From contig NZ_JAIGNI010000157.1 in NCBI RefSeq assembly GCF_026130175.1, forward strand, positions 20,232 to 84,231: a stretch of DNA of 64,000 bases, read 5' to 3'. Source of the stretch: Lyngbya sp. CCAP 1446/10 (lineage in GTDB: Bacteria; Cyanobacteriota; Cyanobacteriia; Cyanobacteriales; Microcoleaceae). Shown piece by piece: positions 33,098 through 42,248 of this stretch (its first letter is position 1; every line of letters starts with the position of its first letter). The position numbers and the translations under genes are program-made. Below the pieces are notes generated by a model, which saw nothing but the letters and a program-made list of their open reading frames with translations, ran no database searches and had not been told where the DNA came from.

Positions 33098-34177
33098 TTA
33101 GCGGCTCAAACATAATAAGGTATAAAAAAGCAATGATAGTCCCAACCAAATCAGAAAGCAATACCGAGTTAACTTTAATGCTCGGTCAATTTGCTGCGGT
33201 GCGATCGCCCGAATCGGCTCTCCTAGCAGCGGTTTGTGTTTGATCACTCCGCGATAGGAATTTGTACCTCCTAGTTGTACTCCCAAGATGGCGGCGTAGA
33301 CGCACTCACTCCAACCGGAATTGGGACTGGCATCTTTAACTGCATCTCTCTGACAAATCTGCCAAATGTACATCGGTTTGCCAGATATCAAGGCTAAAGT
33401 AATCACTGTTAGTCGGCAAGGAATCCATGTCAACACGTCATCTAGTTTGGCGCTAAACCATCCTAAATCAGTGTATGGCGCTTCTTTGTAGCCGACGGTA
33501 GAATCTAATGTGCTGGCTGCTTTGTAGGCGATCGCACAGGGGACGATCGCCATCGCCCACATCGAGTTAGGAGCGATCGGCAAATTGGTAACAGTTAATA
33601 ATAGATGCGGCAGAGCGAACCCAACTAGGGCATAAAATAGCGGTGCTGTCACGCCATCAACGGCATTCTCTGTTACAGTTTCTAACAATGCTCGCAGAAT
33701 TTCTGGCTCGGATAAGTTTTCAGTATCCCGGCCGACGTAAAGGCTCAACCGTTCTCGCGCTTTGACTAAATCTCCAATATTTAAAGGTGCGAGCACGTCT
33801 TGGGCCGCCGCCCTTAAACTCCTACCGGCAAAACAGCTAGCCAGCAAAATGGTCTGTAGGGCAATGCCTAAAATAGGATGCACCCAACTAGCAGCTTGGA
33901 CGATCGACCAACTGACAGTATAACTGCCTAGAATCAACCCGATCGCTAGTATTGTACCAGCACATCGTAGCAGCAGTTTGTGCCGATCGCCGGCCGGACG
34001 ATCGCCCGCAGGAGCCATTTTGTCTGCGGGATTATTCCATATACTAAAGACAATTCGAGTATAGCGGTCGATCGCCCAACCCATCGCCTGCACGGGATGC
34101 GGCCAACCCCAAGGATCGCCGATCGCATAATCTAATACCGCAGCTAAAATCAAAACAGCAAATTGATCGAGCACCAT
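33098..34177 (-). CDS. cobD: Adenosylcobinamide-phosphate synthase
   Basis: A 359-residue membrane protein (CobD/CbiB) that attaches the aminopropanol arm to adenosylcobyric acid in B12 synthesis. Visible: LDYAIGDPWGWPHPVQAMGW near the N-terminus, TVTENAVDGVTAPLFYALVG in the middle and the closing ASPNSGWSECVYAAILGVQLGG followed by GEP. About five hydrophobic segments span the protein. The start is ATG 34177; a TTG at 34192 is the upstream alternative. The same window carries a cobalamin riboswitch with cobalt transport genes, so B12 genes occur here in at least two places. Confidence 0.93.
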   Translation of the reverse strand: MVLDQFAVLILAAVLDYAIGDPWGWPHPVQAMGWAIDRYTRIVFSIWNNPADKMAPAGDRPAGDRHKLLLRCAGTILAIGLILGSYTVSWSIVQAASWVHPILGIALQTILLASCFAGRSLRAAAQDVLAPLNIGDLVKARERLSLYVGRDTENLSEPEILRALLETVTENAVDGVTAPLFYALVGFALPHLLLTVTNLPIAPNSMWAMAIVPCAIAYKAASTLDSTVGYKEAPYTDLGWFSAKLDDVLTWIPCRLTVITLALISGKPMYIWQICQRDAVKDASPNSGWSECVYAAILGVQLGGTNSYRGVIKHKPLLGEPIRAIAPQQIDRALKLTRYCFLIWLGLSLLFYTLLCLSR

Positions 34178-34303
34178 TATATATTGTGCCAAACTTGATA
34201 GTCCGTCAGAGTATGAGCGATCGTGTTTCTAGCACAGCTTTTAACTGTGGCTACCATTGTGGACTTGGATTTTTGATCCCTGATTTTAACTGCTGAGATT
34301 ACT

Positions 34304-34687
34304 TTAGTCGCCCAGCAAGTGTACGTTCTGCTCCCAATCAACACCGTCAAAGGGTAGAATCTGAAATTTGGAAACGGCATCTGAGTCAAGACAGCGGACG
34401 TTGACATCGAATTGATCGGGATGCGATCGGGGGCGATAGAACGAGTGAATACCACAAATTCGGCAGAAAGTATGTTTGGCAATTCCTGTATTAAACGTAT
34501 AAGTTGTCAAAACATCTTCGCCACACATTAATGTAAAACGTTCCGGCGGCACAATTAGGTGCAAAAATCCCTTCTTTTTACAGATAGAGCAGTTGCAGTC
34601 TGATGCTTCGTGTTTGTCAACCGTGACTGTAAAGCGGACAGCACCGCAATGACAGCCACCGGAGTAGGTAACAAGTGTTTCGTCCAT
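34304..34687 (-). CDS. GFA family (CENP-V/glutathione-dependent formaldehyde-activating) zinc protein
   Basis: A 127-residue protein with the zinc-ligand spacing of the GFA fold: GGCHCGAVRF (CxC), SDCNCSICKKKG (CxCxxC) and KHTFCRICGIHSFYRPR (CxxC). These bind two zinc ions in the Gfa/CENP-V family, whose members handle glutathione adducts or are uncharacterised. PGAP-style naming is 'GFA family protein'. It lies between cobD and an Rrf2 regulator on the minus strand, 37 bases after the regulator's stop, and may be co-transcribed with it. Confidence 0.88.
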   Translation of the reverse strand: MDETLVTYSGGCHCGAVRFTVTVDKHEASDCNCSICKKKGFLHLIVPPERFTLMCGEDVLTTYTFNTGIAKHTFCRICGIHSFYRPRSHPDQFDVNVRCLDSDAVSKFQILPFDGVDWEQNVHLLGD

Positions 34688-34724
34688 GTGTGCAAGCTGG
34701 CGATCGAATAAATGAACTTACCAT

Positions 34725-35168
34725 CTAAATGATAAAGCTAGTTTCTTCCCCAAGAGCCGCTTGCCAACTGCGGACATCATAGTATAAGTCTTCGAGGGAA
34801 ATACTGTATAGCGCTTCGGCCAGTTTTTTGTGCAATCGGTTCCACAAACTGAATGTTACCCAGTCCTCTGCTTGAGTCGCGTCAGGAGAATGTCGAGGTA
34901 AAGGTTCAATAGTTTCCCCTACAGCCTCTAAGATTTGTCCTAAAGAGATTTGAGCGGGTTCGCGGGCCAATTGATATCCTCCCTGGGAACCCCGAACTGA
35001 TTGGACTAAACCGGCTCGTCGCATTTCAATCAGCAATTTTTCTAGATATGGAGCCGGTAACTCCTGTCGGTTCGCGATCGATTTCACCGATGTCGGGCCA
35101 AAGCGAGGTTGCAAACTTAGATCCAGTAATGCTTTGACACTGTAGTGTCCGCGTGTGGTTAACTTCAT
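34725..35168 (-). CDS. Rrf2 family transcriptional regulator
   Basis: A 147-residue winged-helix regulator from ATG 35168 (MKLTTRGHYSVKALLDLSLQ), the normal Rrf2 opening; the frame extends seven residues further upstream without merit. TSVKSIANRQELPAPYLEKL is the recognition helix region, and LVQSVRGSQGGYQLAREPAQ the wing. The three Fe-S Cys of IscR are absent, so it is not an IscR-type cluster sensor. It is followed by the GFA gene and faces cyAbrB2 divergently. Target genes are unknown. Confidence 0.88.
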   Translation of the reverse strand: MKLTTRGHYSVKALLDLSLQPRFGPTSVKSIANRQELPAPYLEKLLIEMRRAGLVQSVRGSQGGYQLAREPAQISLGQILEAVGETIEPLPRHSPDATQAEDWVTFSLWNRLHKKLAEALYSISLEDLYYDVRSWQAALGEETSFII

Positions 35169-35433
35169 GGGATTTTCAGATGGGGGCAAATATTCAGCTA
35201 GCTGATAGCTGATAGCTTATGCTAGCGAGTTTAGAGATTGCTCGCTTGCCTTGCAGCTACTCCTCAAGAAAGACTGCACGTTGTTAAAAATATTTAGACA
35301 ATAGTGGTTAACAATTGAGCCGATCGGTGTAATATGGTTTTACGACCAGCTATAAAGCTAAAGTTTCTTGGTCAAACCAAAAACCAACCGAGAAAAAATC
35401 CGTACACCAGTTGAATATTTCAGGACTCAGTAA

Positions 35434-35820
35434 ATGGCTAAAAAGAAAAATATCGAACCCCTTGAAGGCGAAGGTCTGATCAAAAAGGTCAAAGACCTAG
35501 AGAACCTTACCAAGGAAGAAAAAGCTAGAGCCTGTGGCTACTACACCATTACCAAAAATGGCGTAGAACGGGTGAACATGATGAAATTCCTGAATGCGCT
35601 GATTGATGCAGAAGGCATTCAGCTTGACGGGAAGCAAAATGGTAATGGACGTGGCGGACGCTCAGCTAGCTATCGGATTAGCGTTCAATCTAACGGCAAC
35701 TTACTGATTGGAGCCGCCTACACCAAGCAGATGGAACTTCAGCCGGGAGATGAATTTGAAATCTCTCTGGGACGCAAGCACATTCACCTGCGCCAAATCG
35801 ATCGCGAAGAAGTATCCTAG
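35434..35820 (+). CDS. cyAbrB2-type transcriptional regulator
   Basis: A 128-residue cyanobacterial AbrB. CGYYTITKNGVERVNMMKFL and NALIDAEGIQLD precede the C-terminal AbrB-type swapped-hairpin DNA-binding part (YRISVQSNGNLLIGAAYTKQ, LQPGDEFEISLGRKHIHLRQ). From memory the GRGGRSASYRIS stretch fits cyAbrB2 better than cyAbrB1. These nucleoid-type regulators control carbon and nitrogen balance, hydrogenase and other genes in Synechocystis. The 5' region of 265 bases is AT-rich and probably holds regulated promoters. Essentiality of the paralogue cyAbrB1 does not bear on this gene. Confidence 0.85.
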   Translation: MAKKKNIEPLEGEGLIKKVKDLENLTKEEKARACGYYTITKNGVERVNMMKFLNALIDAEGIQLDGKQNGNGRGGRSASYRISVQSNGNLLIGAAYTKQMELQPGDEFEISLGRKHIHLRQIDREEVS

Positions 35821-36436
35821 GCTTTTACGACTTGCTTTGACTTCTTGCTTGAACTGGTTGGTTTGACTTCAAGCATTGAATGCAGGCAGAGAGTTGGCTC
35901 TGAAATTTTTCAGTGCGCCTAAAACAGTATGGCTTCTATAGATGGCAATGGCTCGACAAAAGCCACTGCCACTACTTTATATTTTCCGAGAATACCTATT
36001 CTCGCCCCTCGCTATATCCGTTTGGACAAGCGGGGATTTTCCGTGTAACTGTTGAGTTGACAGTTGGCAGTTGGCAGTTGACAGTTGGCAGTTGACAGTT
36101 GACAGTTGCTCGAACGAAGAGGGAAGAAGGAAGAGGTTCGAGGGAAGTTCGGCAACGGATTTTATAACGGATTTAACGGATGTCACGGATGAGGTTCGGC
36201 AGCGGATTTTATAACGGATTTAACGGATGTCACGGGTGAGGTTTGAGGCAATAAGCAGGTTTGGTTGAGGTGAGAAACTGCACTTCGCCAAGAAAATGGC
36301 GGACGTATTCTCAAAATCTAAAATCTAAAATCTAAAATCTAAAATCGAGTGACTGGAAGTAAACAAGCTCGATCGCCCTACGTGAAATTAGAGGCCGAAA
36401 CAGTTACAGTGTTAGGGAGCAGTTAGTCCCCAGCCT
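35821..36436. other. Intergenic region with heptamer tract and a 47-bp direct repeat
   Basis: No gene is seen here. A (GACAGTT/GGCAGTT)n tract spans 36051-36107. Two direct copies of a ~47-base unit (GTTCGGCAACGGATTTTATA then ACGGATTTAACGGATGTCAC) lie at about 36146-36190 and 36193-36240. Related TAACGGATTTAACGG sequence occurs inverted at about 52376-52416 before folK, so the unit is dispersed. Confidence 0.7.
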
Positions 36437-39400
36437 ATGCCGTTGTCCCGATTCGCGAGCAAAACTTCCCAACAGCCCACAAAAATACCCCTACGCTGCG
36501 TTCTAGTAGGCTCTTTTGTGGTGCAAATCGTCGCAGCAGTCGGGATTGTCGGATATCTGTCCTTTCGCAACGGAGAAAGAGCAGTCGAAGAGCTCGCCGA
36601 AAAATTGATCGCCCAGACGGGGAAGAGAGTTGAAGAACAACTGACTGGTTTTCTGGAAAATACTCACTGGGTAAATCAACTCAACGCTGAAGCGATCGAT
36701 CGCGCGGAATTAAACTTAAATTTAGAACAGCCCCAGCCTAGGGGAGAGAAGTTCCTCTGGCAGCAAATGCGATCGTTTAAAAGCATTCAGTGGATGTCCC
36801 TGGGTTCTGAAAAAACAGGAGAATATCTCGGTATTTGGCGCAACCCGATCGACAACAGTTTGCAAATTGTCGCCGCTAACAAGTCTACCAACTCTCATAA
36901 CATCTACTACGCGACCGACAACAGAGGCACTCGCACCGCCAAATTAAACACAGAAGCGGGAACCTACGATGCCCGCCGGCACCCCTGGTACAAAGAAGCT
37001 GTTGCAGCTAATAAACCGATTTGGACGAGCATTTATCAGGGTTTGACTCCGGGGACTCTGTTTATGGCGGCGAGTCAACCGATTCGCGATCGCAATGGTA
37101 AATTACTGGGAGTTAGTGCGGTAGATTTTTCGATCTTGGAAATTCAGCAATATCTCGATCGCCTCAAGTTTAGCAAAACGGGGGCAATTTTCGCGATCGA
37201 ACGATCGGGCTTACTGGTTGCCAGTTCGAGTCAAGAATCATCCTTTAGAAAGATGTTGGGAAAGCAACAACCCCAGCGGCTGAATGTTTTAGACAGCAAA
37301 ACTCCTGTCATTCGCACCACAGCTAAGTATTTGTACGAACACTTCGGAGGCTTTGGTGAGATTAACCAGCAGCAGCAACTGAAATTTAGCCGAGACGGGC
37401 AGGAATATTTTGTGGAAGTGCTGCCGTTTTCTGATAGTTACGGTTTGAACTGGCTGATTGCGATCGTAGTTCCCGAATCCGATTTCATGGGGCAAGTTAA
37501 CAGAAATACCCGCACTACAATTTTACTTTCTGCGGTGGCGCTCCTGCTATCGACAATTGCCGGAGTTCTGACAGCTAGGTGGGTAACGCTGCCGTTGCTG
37601 CGGCTCAACGAAGCAGCTAAAGATATCGCCCAAGGAGAATTCGATCGCACTGTTGCTGTCAGTAGGCTGGATGAAGTGGGCGCATTAGCCCAGTCTTTCA
37701 ACGAAATGGCAACTCAACTGAAAAAGTCTTTTCAAGCTTTGGCCGAAAGCGAAGCAAAATTTGCCAAGCTGTTAGAAAGTTTGCCCGTTGGAGTGACAGC
37801 CCTGACTCCGACTGGTAGCACTGTTTTTATGAATTCGGTGGGAGGAGAGATCACCGGCAAAGGGGCGATGCCCAATACAACCGCAGCAGAACTCTCAGCA
37901 ACTTATCAGCTTTATGTAGCAGGAACCGATCGACTTTATCCGATGGAAGACTCCCCGTTTGCACGAGCGGTGAGGGGTGAAGAAACGCTGGTTGAAGATA
38001 TGGAAATTCGCCCGGATGGGAAAAATATTCGATTGCAAGTGCGATCGGTGCCGGTGTTTGACGCTGGGGGCAATGTTGTTTATGTGATTATTGTTTTTCA
38101 AGATATCACCGATCGCGCACAGGCAGAGCAAATATTGGCTGACTACAACCGCACCCTGGAAATTGAAGTAGCCTCGCGCACGATCGAGTTAGCCGAAATC
38201 AATGCCCGCTTGGAGATCGAAATTGATGAGCGCCACCAAGCTGCAAAAATTATCCGCAAAGAGCGGGACTTTAACTTCAAGATTATTGAAAATTCTCCGA
38301 TGTTTTTTGTGGCGATCGACTGTGAGGGTAGAATCCTGCGGGCGAATGACTGTATGCTGCAAGCTGTGGGCTATACTGCCGCAGAAGTTATCGGCAAAGA
38401 TTACTTAGCTATATTTGTACCGGAGGGCGATCGAGCCGGATTGCACTCGATTTTTAAGGGCGTCAAAGCCAGCCCGCAAACGGTTAACGAACACCAAATT
38501 ATCACCAAGTGCGATTCCCTAGGAGATAGCAGCACCGCGCGTACTTTGTTAGTCGAGTGGCACGGCACGCCCGTTTTGGATGAAAATGGCAATTTTGACT
38601 TTTTGTTTGGGTTTGGGATTGATATTGGCGATCGCAAACAAGCACAAATAGCCTTGCAAAAAAGCGAAGCTCTATTTCACAAATTAGCAATCACTGTTCC
38701 CGGAGAACTTTACATATTCGTGCAGCATCCCGACGGCTCAGTCAAGATGGAATACATCAGTCCGATGTGCCGAGAAATTCAAGAATTAGAGCCGGAGGAA
38801 ATCAAGAACAACTCTGCTTTACTCTACGAACAAATGCACCCGGACGATCGCCCCAACCACTTCGAGGCCATTGTCAAAAGTGCCGCAAATCTCGAACCAT
38901 TTGTCCACGAGTGGCGGATTGTGACAGCATCGGGAAAACTCAAATGGCTGCAAGCTTATTCTCGACCAGAATTGCGCGAAAATGGAGATATCGTCTGGCA
39001 CGGCATAATACTCGATATTAGCGATCGCAAACAAGTAGAACAACAACTCAAAGAAGCCGCATTAGCAGCAGAAGCTGGAAACAAAACTAAAAGCATCTTT
39101 CTCGCCAACATGAGCCACGAATTGCGAACCCCCCTCAACGCCATTCTCGGCTTCGCTCAATTAATGGAACCCAGCACTAATTTAACTTTGCCGGAAAAAG
39201 AAAATATCAAAATTATTCGCCGCAGCGGAGAACACCTGCTTCAACTGATCGATAGAGTTTTAGACTTATCTAAAATTGAAGCAGGGCGCATGACAATCTA
39301 CCCCAAATGCTTTGATTTGTACCGCTTGCTGGGCGACTTGCAAAATATGTTCCAAATTCCGGCACTAAATAAAAAAATCAAATTAATTATTGACTGCTCC

Positions 39401-40105
39401 TCGGATGTCCCTCAATACATAGAAACCGATGATATTAAGTTGCGAGAAGTGCTGATTAATCTCTTAGACAATGCAGTTAAATTCACCCAAAATGGCTCAG
39501 TATCAGTCACCGTGGGAGCGAACAAAGAAGGAATAACAAAGCCTGTCAAAGAAGAATTTGTTAATTCATCTAAAAACTTCCAAAAAGTTTTTATTTGGTT
39601 TGAAATTGCCGATACAGGAGTTGGCATCGCCCCGGAAGAATTAGATAGTATATTTGAATTATTCATGCAAAGTTCATCGGGTAAAACACTTCAAAAAGGT
39701 ATGGGTTTAGGATTAAGTATCAGCCGCGAGTTCATAAAATTAATGGGCGGCGAAATTACCGCCGAAAGCGAAGTAGGACGGGGTACAGTCTTGAAATTTG
39801 ACATTCCAGCCGTTACAGCAATCGCCCCGGTTGAAGTCAATAATTTTTCGGATAGTTCAACTATCCTCAAACAAGAAATATTGGATAGTTCTGAAATATT
39901 TACGCTTAACTCAAAGCCGCAAGTTCCCCCAGGATGGACGAGCAATCTTAAACAAGCAGTCCGTGAGGCTGATTTCGATTTGATTGCTACAACAATTGAG
40001 GAAATCCGCAGAGAAAACGAGCTTTTTGCCGAAGTCTTGATGAATCATTTAGATAATTTTGATTATCAAGAAATCCTAGATTTAATTGCAGAAATTGAAG
40101 TGTAA
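36437..40105 (+). CDS. Membrane sensor histidine kinase (Cache-HAMP-multiple PAS-HisKA-HATPase)
   Basis: A 1222-residue receptor kinase. A membrane segment at ~22-45 is followed by a periplasmic Cache-type domain (~50-350, with HPWYKEAVAANKPIWTSIYQ and LLGVSAVDFSILEIQQYL). A second membrane segment lies at ~355-378, then HAMP (~378-430), three PAS domains (~440-570, ~620-740, ~750-875), HisKA with SHELRTPLNAILGF (His 894) and HATPase_c (~1000-1130: ETDDIKLREVLINLLDNAVK, GMGLGLSISREFI). The last 60 residues (READFDLIATTIEEIRRENE) form a helical tail common in cyanobacterial kinases. No receiver domain or cognate regulator is adjacent. The ligand of the Cache domain is unknown. Confidence 0.92.
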   Translation: MPLSRFASKTSQQPTKIPLRCVLVGSFVVQIVAAVGIVGYLSFRNGERAVEELAEKLIAQTGKRVEEQLTGFLENTHWVNQLNAEAIDRAELNLNLEQPQPRGEKFLWQQMRSFKSIQWMSLGSEKTGEYLGIWRNPIDNSLQIVAANKSTNSHNIYYATDNRGTRTAKLNTEAGTYDARRHPWYKEAVAANKPIWTSIYQGLTPGTLFMAASQPIRDRNGKLLGVSAVDFSILEIQQYLDRLKFSKTGAIFAIERSGLLVASSSQESSFRKMLGKQQPQRLNVLDSKTPVIRTTAKYLYEHFGGFGEINQQQQLKFSRDGQEYFVEVLPFSDSYGLNWLIAIVVPESDFMGQVNRNTRTTILLSAVALLLSTIAGVLTARWVTLPLLRLNEAAKDIAQGEFDRTVAVSRLDEVGALAQSFNEMATQLKKSFQALAESEAKFAKLLESLPVGVTALTPTGSTVFMNSVGGEITGKGAMPNTTAAELSATYQLYVAGTDRLYPMEDSPFARAVRGEETLVEDMEIRPDGKNIRLQVRSVPVFDAGGNVVYVIIVFQDITDRAQAEQILADYNRTLEIEVASRTIELAEINARLEIEIDERHQAAKIIRKERDFNFKIIENSPMFFVAIDCEGRILRANDCMLQAVGYTAAEVIGKDYLAIFVPEGDRAGLHSIFKGVKASPQTVNEHQIITKCDSLGDSSTARTLLVEWHGTPVLDENGNFDFLFGFGIDIGDRKQAQIALQKSEALFHKLAITVPGELYIFVQHPDGSVKMEYISPMCREIQELEPEEIKNNSALLYEQMHPDDRPNHFEAIVKSAANLEPFVHEWRIVTASGKLKWLQAYSRPELRENGDIVWHGIILDISDRKQVEQQLKEAALAAEAGNKTKSIFLANMSHELRTPLNAILGFAQLMEPSTNLTLPEKENIKIIRRSGEHLLQLIDRVLDLSKIEAGRMTIYPKCFDLYRLLGDLQNMFQIPALNKKIKLIIDCSSDVPQYIETDDIKLREVLINLLDNAVKFTQNGSVSVTVGANKEGITKPVKEEFVNSSKNFQKVFIWFEIADTGVGIAPEELDSIFELFMQSSSGKTLQKGMGLGLSISREFIKLMGGEITAESEVGRGTVLKFDIPAVTAIAPVEVNNFSDSSTILKQEILDSSEIFTLNSKPQVPPGWTSNLKQAVREADFDLIATTIEEIRRENELFAEVLMNHLDNFDYQEILDLIAEIEV

Positions 40106-40466
40106 GATGTGCAATGCGAAGCTTATATTATTCTCAAAAAGTATTGTTAAAAACATTTTTGATGCTGATTTTCTCGACTATGATGTAATACCATTTTTTT
40201 AAAATCGTGCAACACTCTTCGACCCCCCCTAGCCCCCCCTTGTAAAGGGGGGGAACAAGAATACTGTTGCATTCTTTTTTAAAATTGGTATAATATCAAG
40301 GTTCGTAGTGCGGACTTTAGTCCGCAAATTAAGGAACGAAAATTTAATAAATTAAATCTCTGCCACACTCTTCTGTTTCCAGAAGCGGCAAGTCCAAGAG
40401 AGGCAGAGCCTCCGGATCTGCATTACTTTCGCAGAGCCTGGTAACGAGTAAAGACTATGATAATTA

Positions 40467-40610
40467 AATACGGTTCACTTAAGACTATCCCCCCTAACCC
40501 CCCTTAAAAAGGGGAGTAGGGGGTGGGACAATAAACCTCTCAAAGTCCCCCTTTTTAAGGGGGATTTAGGGGGATCTCCGGGGTATAAATAGTGTTAAGT
40601 GAACCGTATT
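40467..40610. mobile_element. Second copy of the AATACGGTTCACTTAA MITE-like element
   Basis: AATACGGTTCACTTAA (40467-40482) is inverted as TTAAGTGAACCGTATT (40595-40610). The interior matches the element at 15251-15389, including GATCTCCGGGGTATAAATAG before the right end and C-rich/G-rich complementary blocks. The flanks (ATGATAATTA / TAATTATCAT) are inverted rather than direct repeats, so no target duplication is evident. Confidence 0.75.
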
Positions 40611-40680
40611 TTATTATAATTATCATTGTTGATTTGTAGCTAATAATTTAAGGTTTGAATTGAATTTTGTGAAGCTAGAG

Positions 40681-40727
40681 TTAACCCCCCCGATCGCCCT
40701 TTTGGTAAGAGCAATCGAGGGGGTTAA
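40681..40727 (-). terminator. Hairpin at the 3' end of the site-2 protease gene
   Basis: TTAACCCCC (40681-40689) pairs with GGGGGTTAA (40719-40727), 28 bases past the stop codon of the minus-strand protease gene. T-rich sequence follows on the minus strand. Confidence 0.6.
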
Positions 40728-40754
40728 CTATTATTTGTCAAGTATCTGAGGGTA

Positions 40755-41858
40755 TCAAGCAGGGTCTGCTTGAGCTCGTTTTTGTAGCAGGCGGGCAATT
40801 TCTGCTTTTTCTACAAGTCCCACGAGAACTCCGTTTTCGCGAATCACGGGGAGCTCTTGGACTTTGAGTGTTTCCAGAAGGGTGACGACTTCGAGGAGGG
40901 ATAATTCTGGTTTGACTGTGGTGGTAAATTCGATCGGCTTCACGAGTTCTTTAACCAAAACTTGGGGCCAGGTACCGGTGGGGATGGTTTTGATGTCGTC
41001 AAGATCGATCGCACCTACCAATTGTCCCGCATCGTCGGTAACTAAGAACCGGCGCCAGGTATGAGTGCTACCAATCACGTAGTTGTTGGCAAATTCTCTG
41101 AGCGATAAGTTTTCTGGGACGATCGGGCTTTCGGTAGTCAAAGCATCGGCGGCTGTCAGCCCTGCGAGTTCATTTTGGACTGTGGCATATTGTGCAGATT
41201 GACCAGCATTTTGCAGCAAGAACCAACCGATTACTAAATTCCAAATATTGCCGAAGATGCCTGTAGCAATAGCGATCCAACCAATTATTTGACCGACGCG
41301 GCTAGCAAAGATTACGCCTTTATAAGGGTTGCCGGTAATCTTCCAGACGATCGCTTTGAGGATGTTGCCGCCGTCGAGGGGCAAACCCGGAATTAAGTTA
41401 AATAAGGCTAAAGCTAAGTTGATCGAAGCTAAAAGTCCGACGATGGCTGCTGCGGGGCCTGTGAGGGCTGCACCAACGCCGATAACTGTTAACAAACCGG
41501 ACAAAAATAAGCTAACCAACGGGCCTGCAATCGCTACCCAAAATGCTTCGGCTGGCGTTTTCGATTCTCTTTCCAAATTAGCCAGTCCGCCAAACAGAAA
41601 TAGCGAAATTGATTTCACGCCAATTCCCTGTTTGATGGCTACCCAACTGTGTCCTAATTCGTGGGCTAAGACGGAAGCAAATAATAGTAAGGCTGAAAAT
41701 AATCCTAGCAACCACGGCGCTACAGGGCCTAATGTGGGAAACAGGCCAGCTAGTGCGCCGCCGTATTGCCAAGTTACTAAACCCAGAACTAAAAACCAAG
41801 ATGCGTTGACATAAAAGGGAATTCCAAACAGGTTGCCGACGCGAAATGTACTATTCAT
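40755..41858 (-). CDS. Site-2 protease family (M50) intramembrane metalloprotease with CBS domains
   Basis: A 367-residue membrane protease. HELGH at residues 66-70 is the zinc-binding motif. NLIPGLPLDGGNILKAIVWK (~155-175) supplies the third ligand (Asp) in the LDGG form. Six or so hydrophobic segments surround them. The C-terminal ~130 residues hold two CBS motifs (VIGSTHTWRRFLVTDDAGQL; VTLLETLKVQELPVIRENGV), which could sense adenylates. Family members cut membrane-bound anti-sigma factors or regulators. No substrate gene is adjacent. It starts at ATG 41858 after a 390-base gene-free region. Confidence 0.92.
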   Translation of the reverse strand: MNSTFRVGNLFGIPFYVNASWFLVLGLVTWQYGGALAGLFPTLGPVAPWLLGLFSALLLFASVLAHELGHSWVAIKQGIGVKSISLFLFGGLANLERESKTPAEAFWVAIAGPLVSLFLSGLLTVIGVGAALTGPAAAIVGLLASINLALALFNLIPGLPLDGGNILKAIVWKITGNPYKGVIFASRVGQIIGWIAIATGIFGNIWNLVIGWFLLQNAGQSAQYATVQNELAGLTAADALTTESPIVPENLSLREFANNYVIGSTHTWRRFLVTDDAGQLVGAIDLDDIKTIPTGTWPQVLVKELVKPIEFTTTVKPELSLLEVVTLLETLKVQELPVIRENGVLVGLVEKAEIARLLQKRAQADPA

Positions 41859-42248
41859 ATATGACGACCTCTGATATTATGGGCGAGAAGTTTTTTTCTC
41901 TGTTTCCTTATAGTAACGAAATGTAACTGAAATGTTAATGCTTCAATTAGGGTGTTATCCGTCTGTAGAGGTTCGGTTTGCTGAATAGTCACCGCCGGCT
42001 GCGGTTGTGGCTGCGGGGCTGCTGGAAGTTAAAAATCCCTGTCGAAAAAGCGGAAGTCATCTCTCTCAGGACAGAACATTATATTTATTTTAGTTTTAAC
42101 TATAAGTTTTCAGTCCGTTCAAACCGACTTTACCTTTGAGACGGGGAATTAATTCCCTGGCGGACTATTGCACCTGTGGCAAGATATCAGTTTCAAGCAA
42201 TTTTAGCTATAATTACTTACCCTAAGAATAGTTTTGGTGCTAATAATT
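41859..42248. other. Intergenic region upstream of the protease and DUF3616 genes
   Basis: This divergent spacer must carry the promoters of both flanking genes. A purine/pyrimidine-biased piece at 41985-42025 (CGGCTGCGGTTGTGGCTGCG) is present. A 23-codon minus frame exists there but has no support. Confidence 0.4.

Larger units (their letters stand above)
40106..40754. other. Repeat-rich intergenic region
   Basis: No gene is present. It holds, in order, a C-rich/G-rich hairpin (40222-40255), a half copy of the GTAGTGCGGACTTTAGTCCG repeat (40308-40327), a shortened copy of the 5061-5175 repeat (about 40390-40452), the MITE-like element (40467-40610) and a terminator hairpin (40681-40727). 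Confidence 0.7.
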
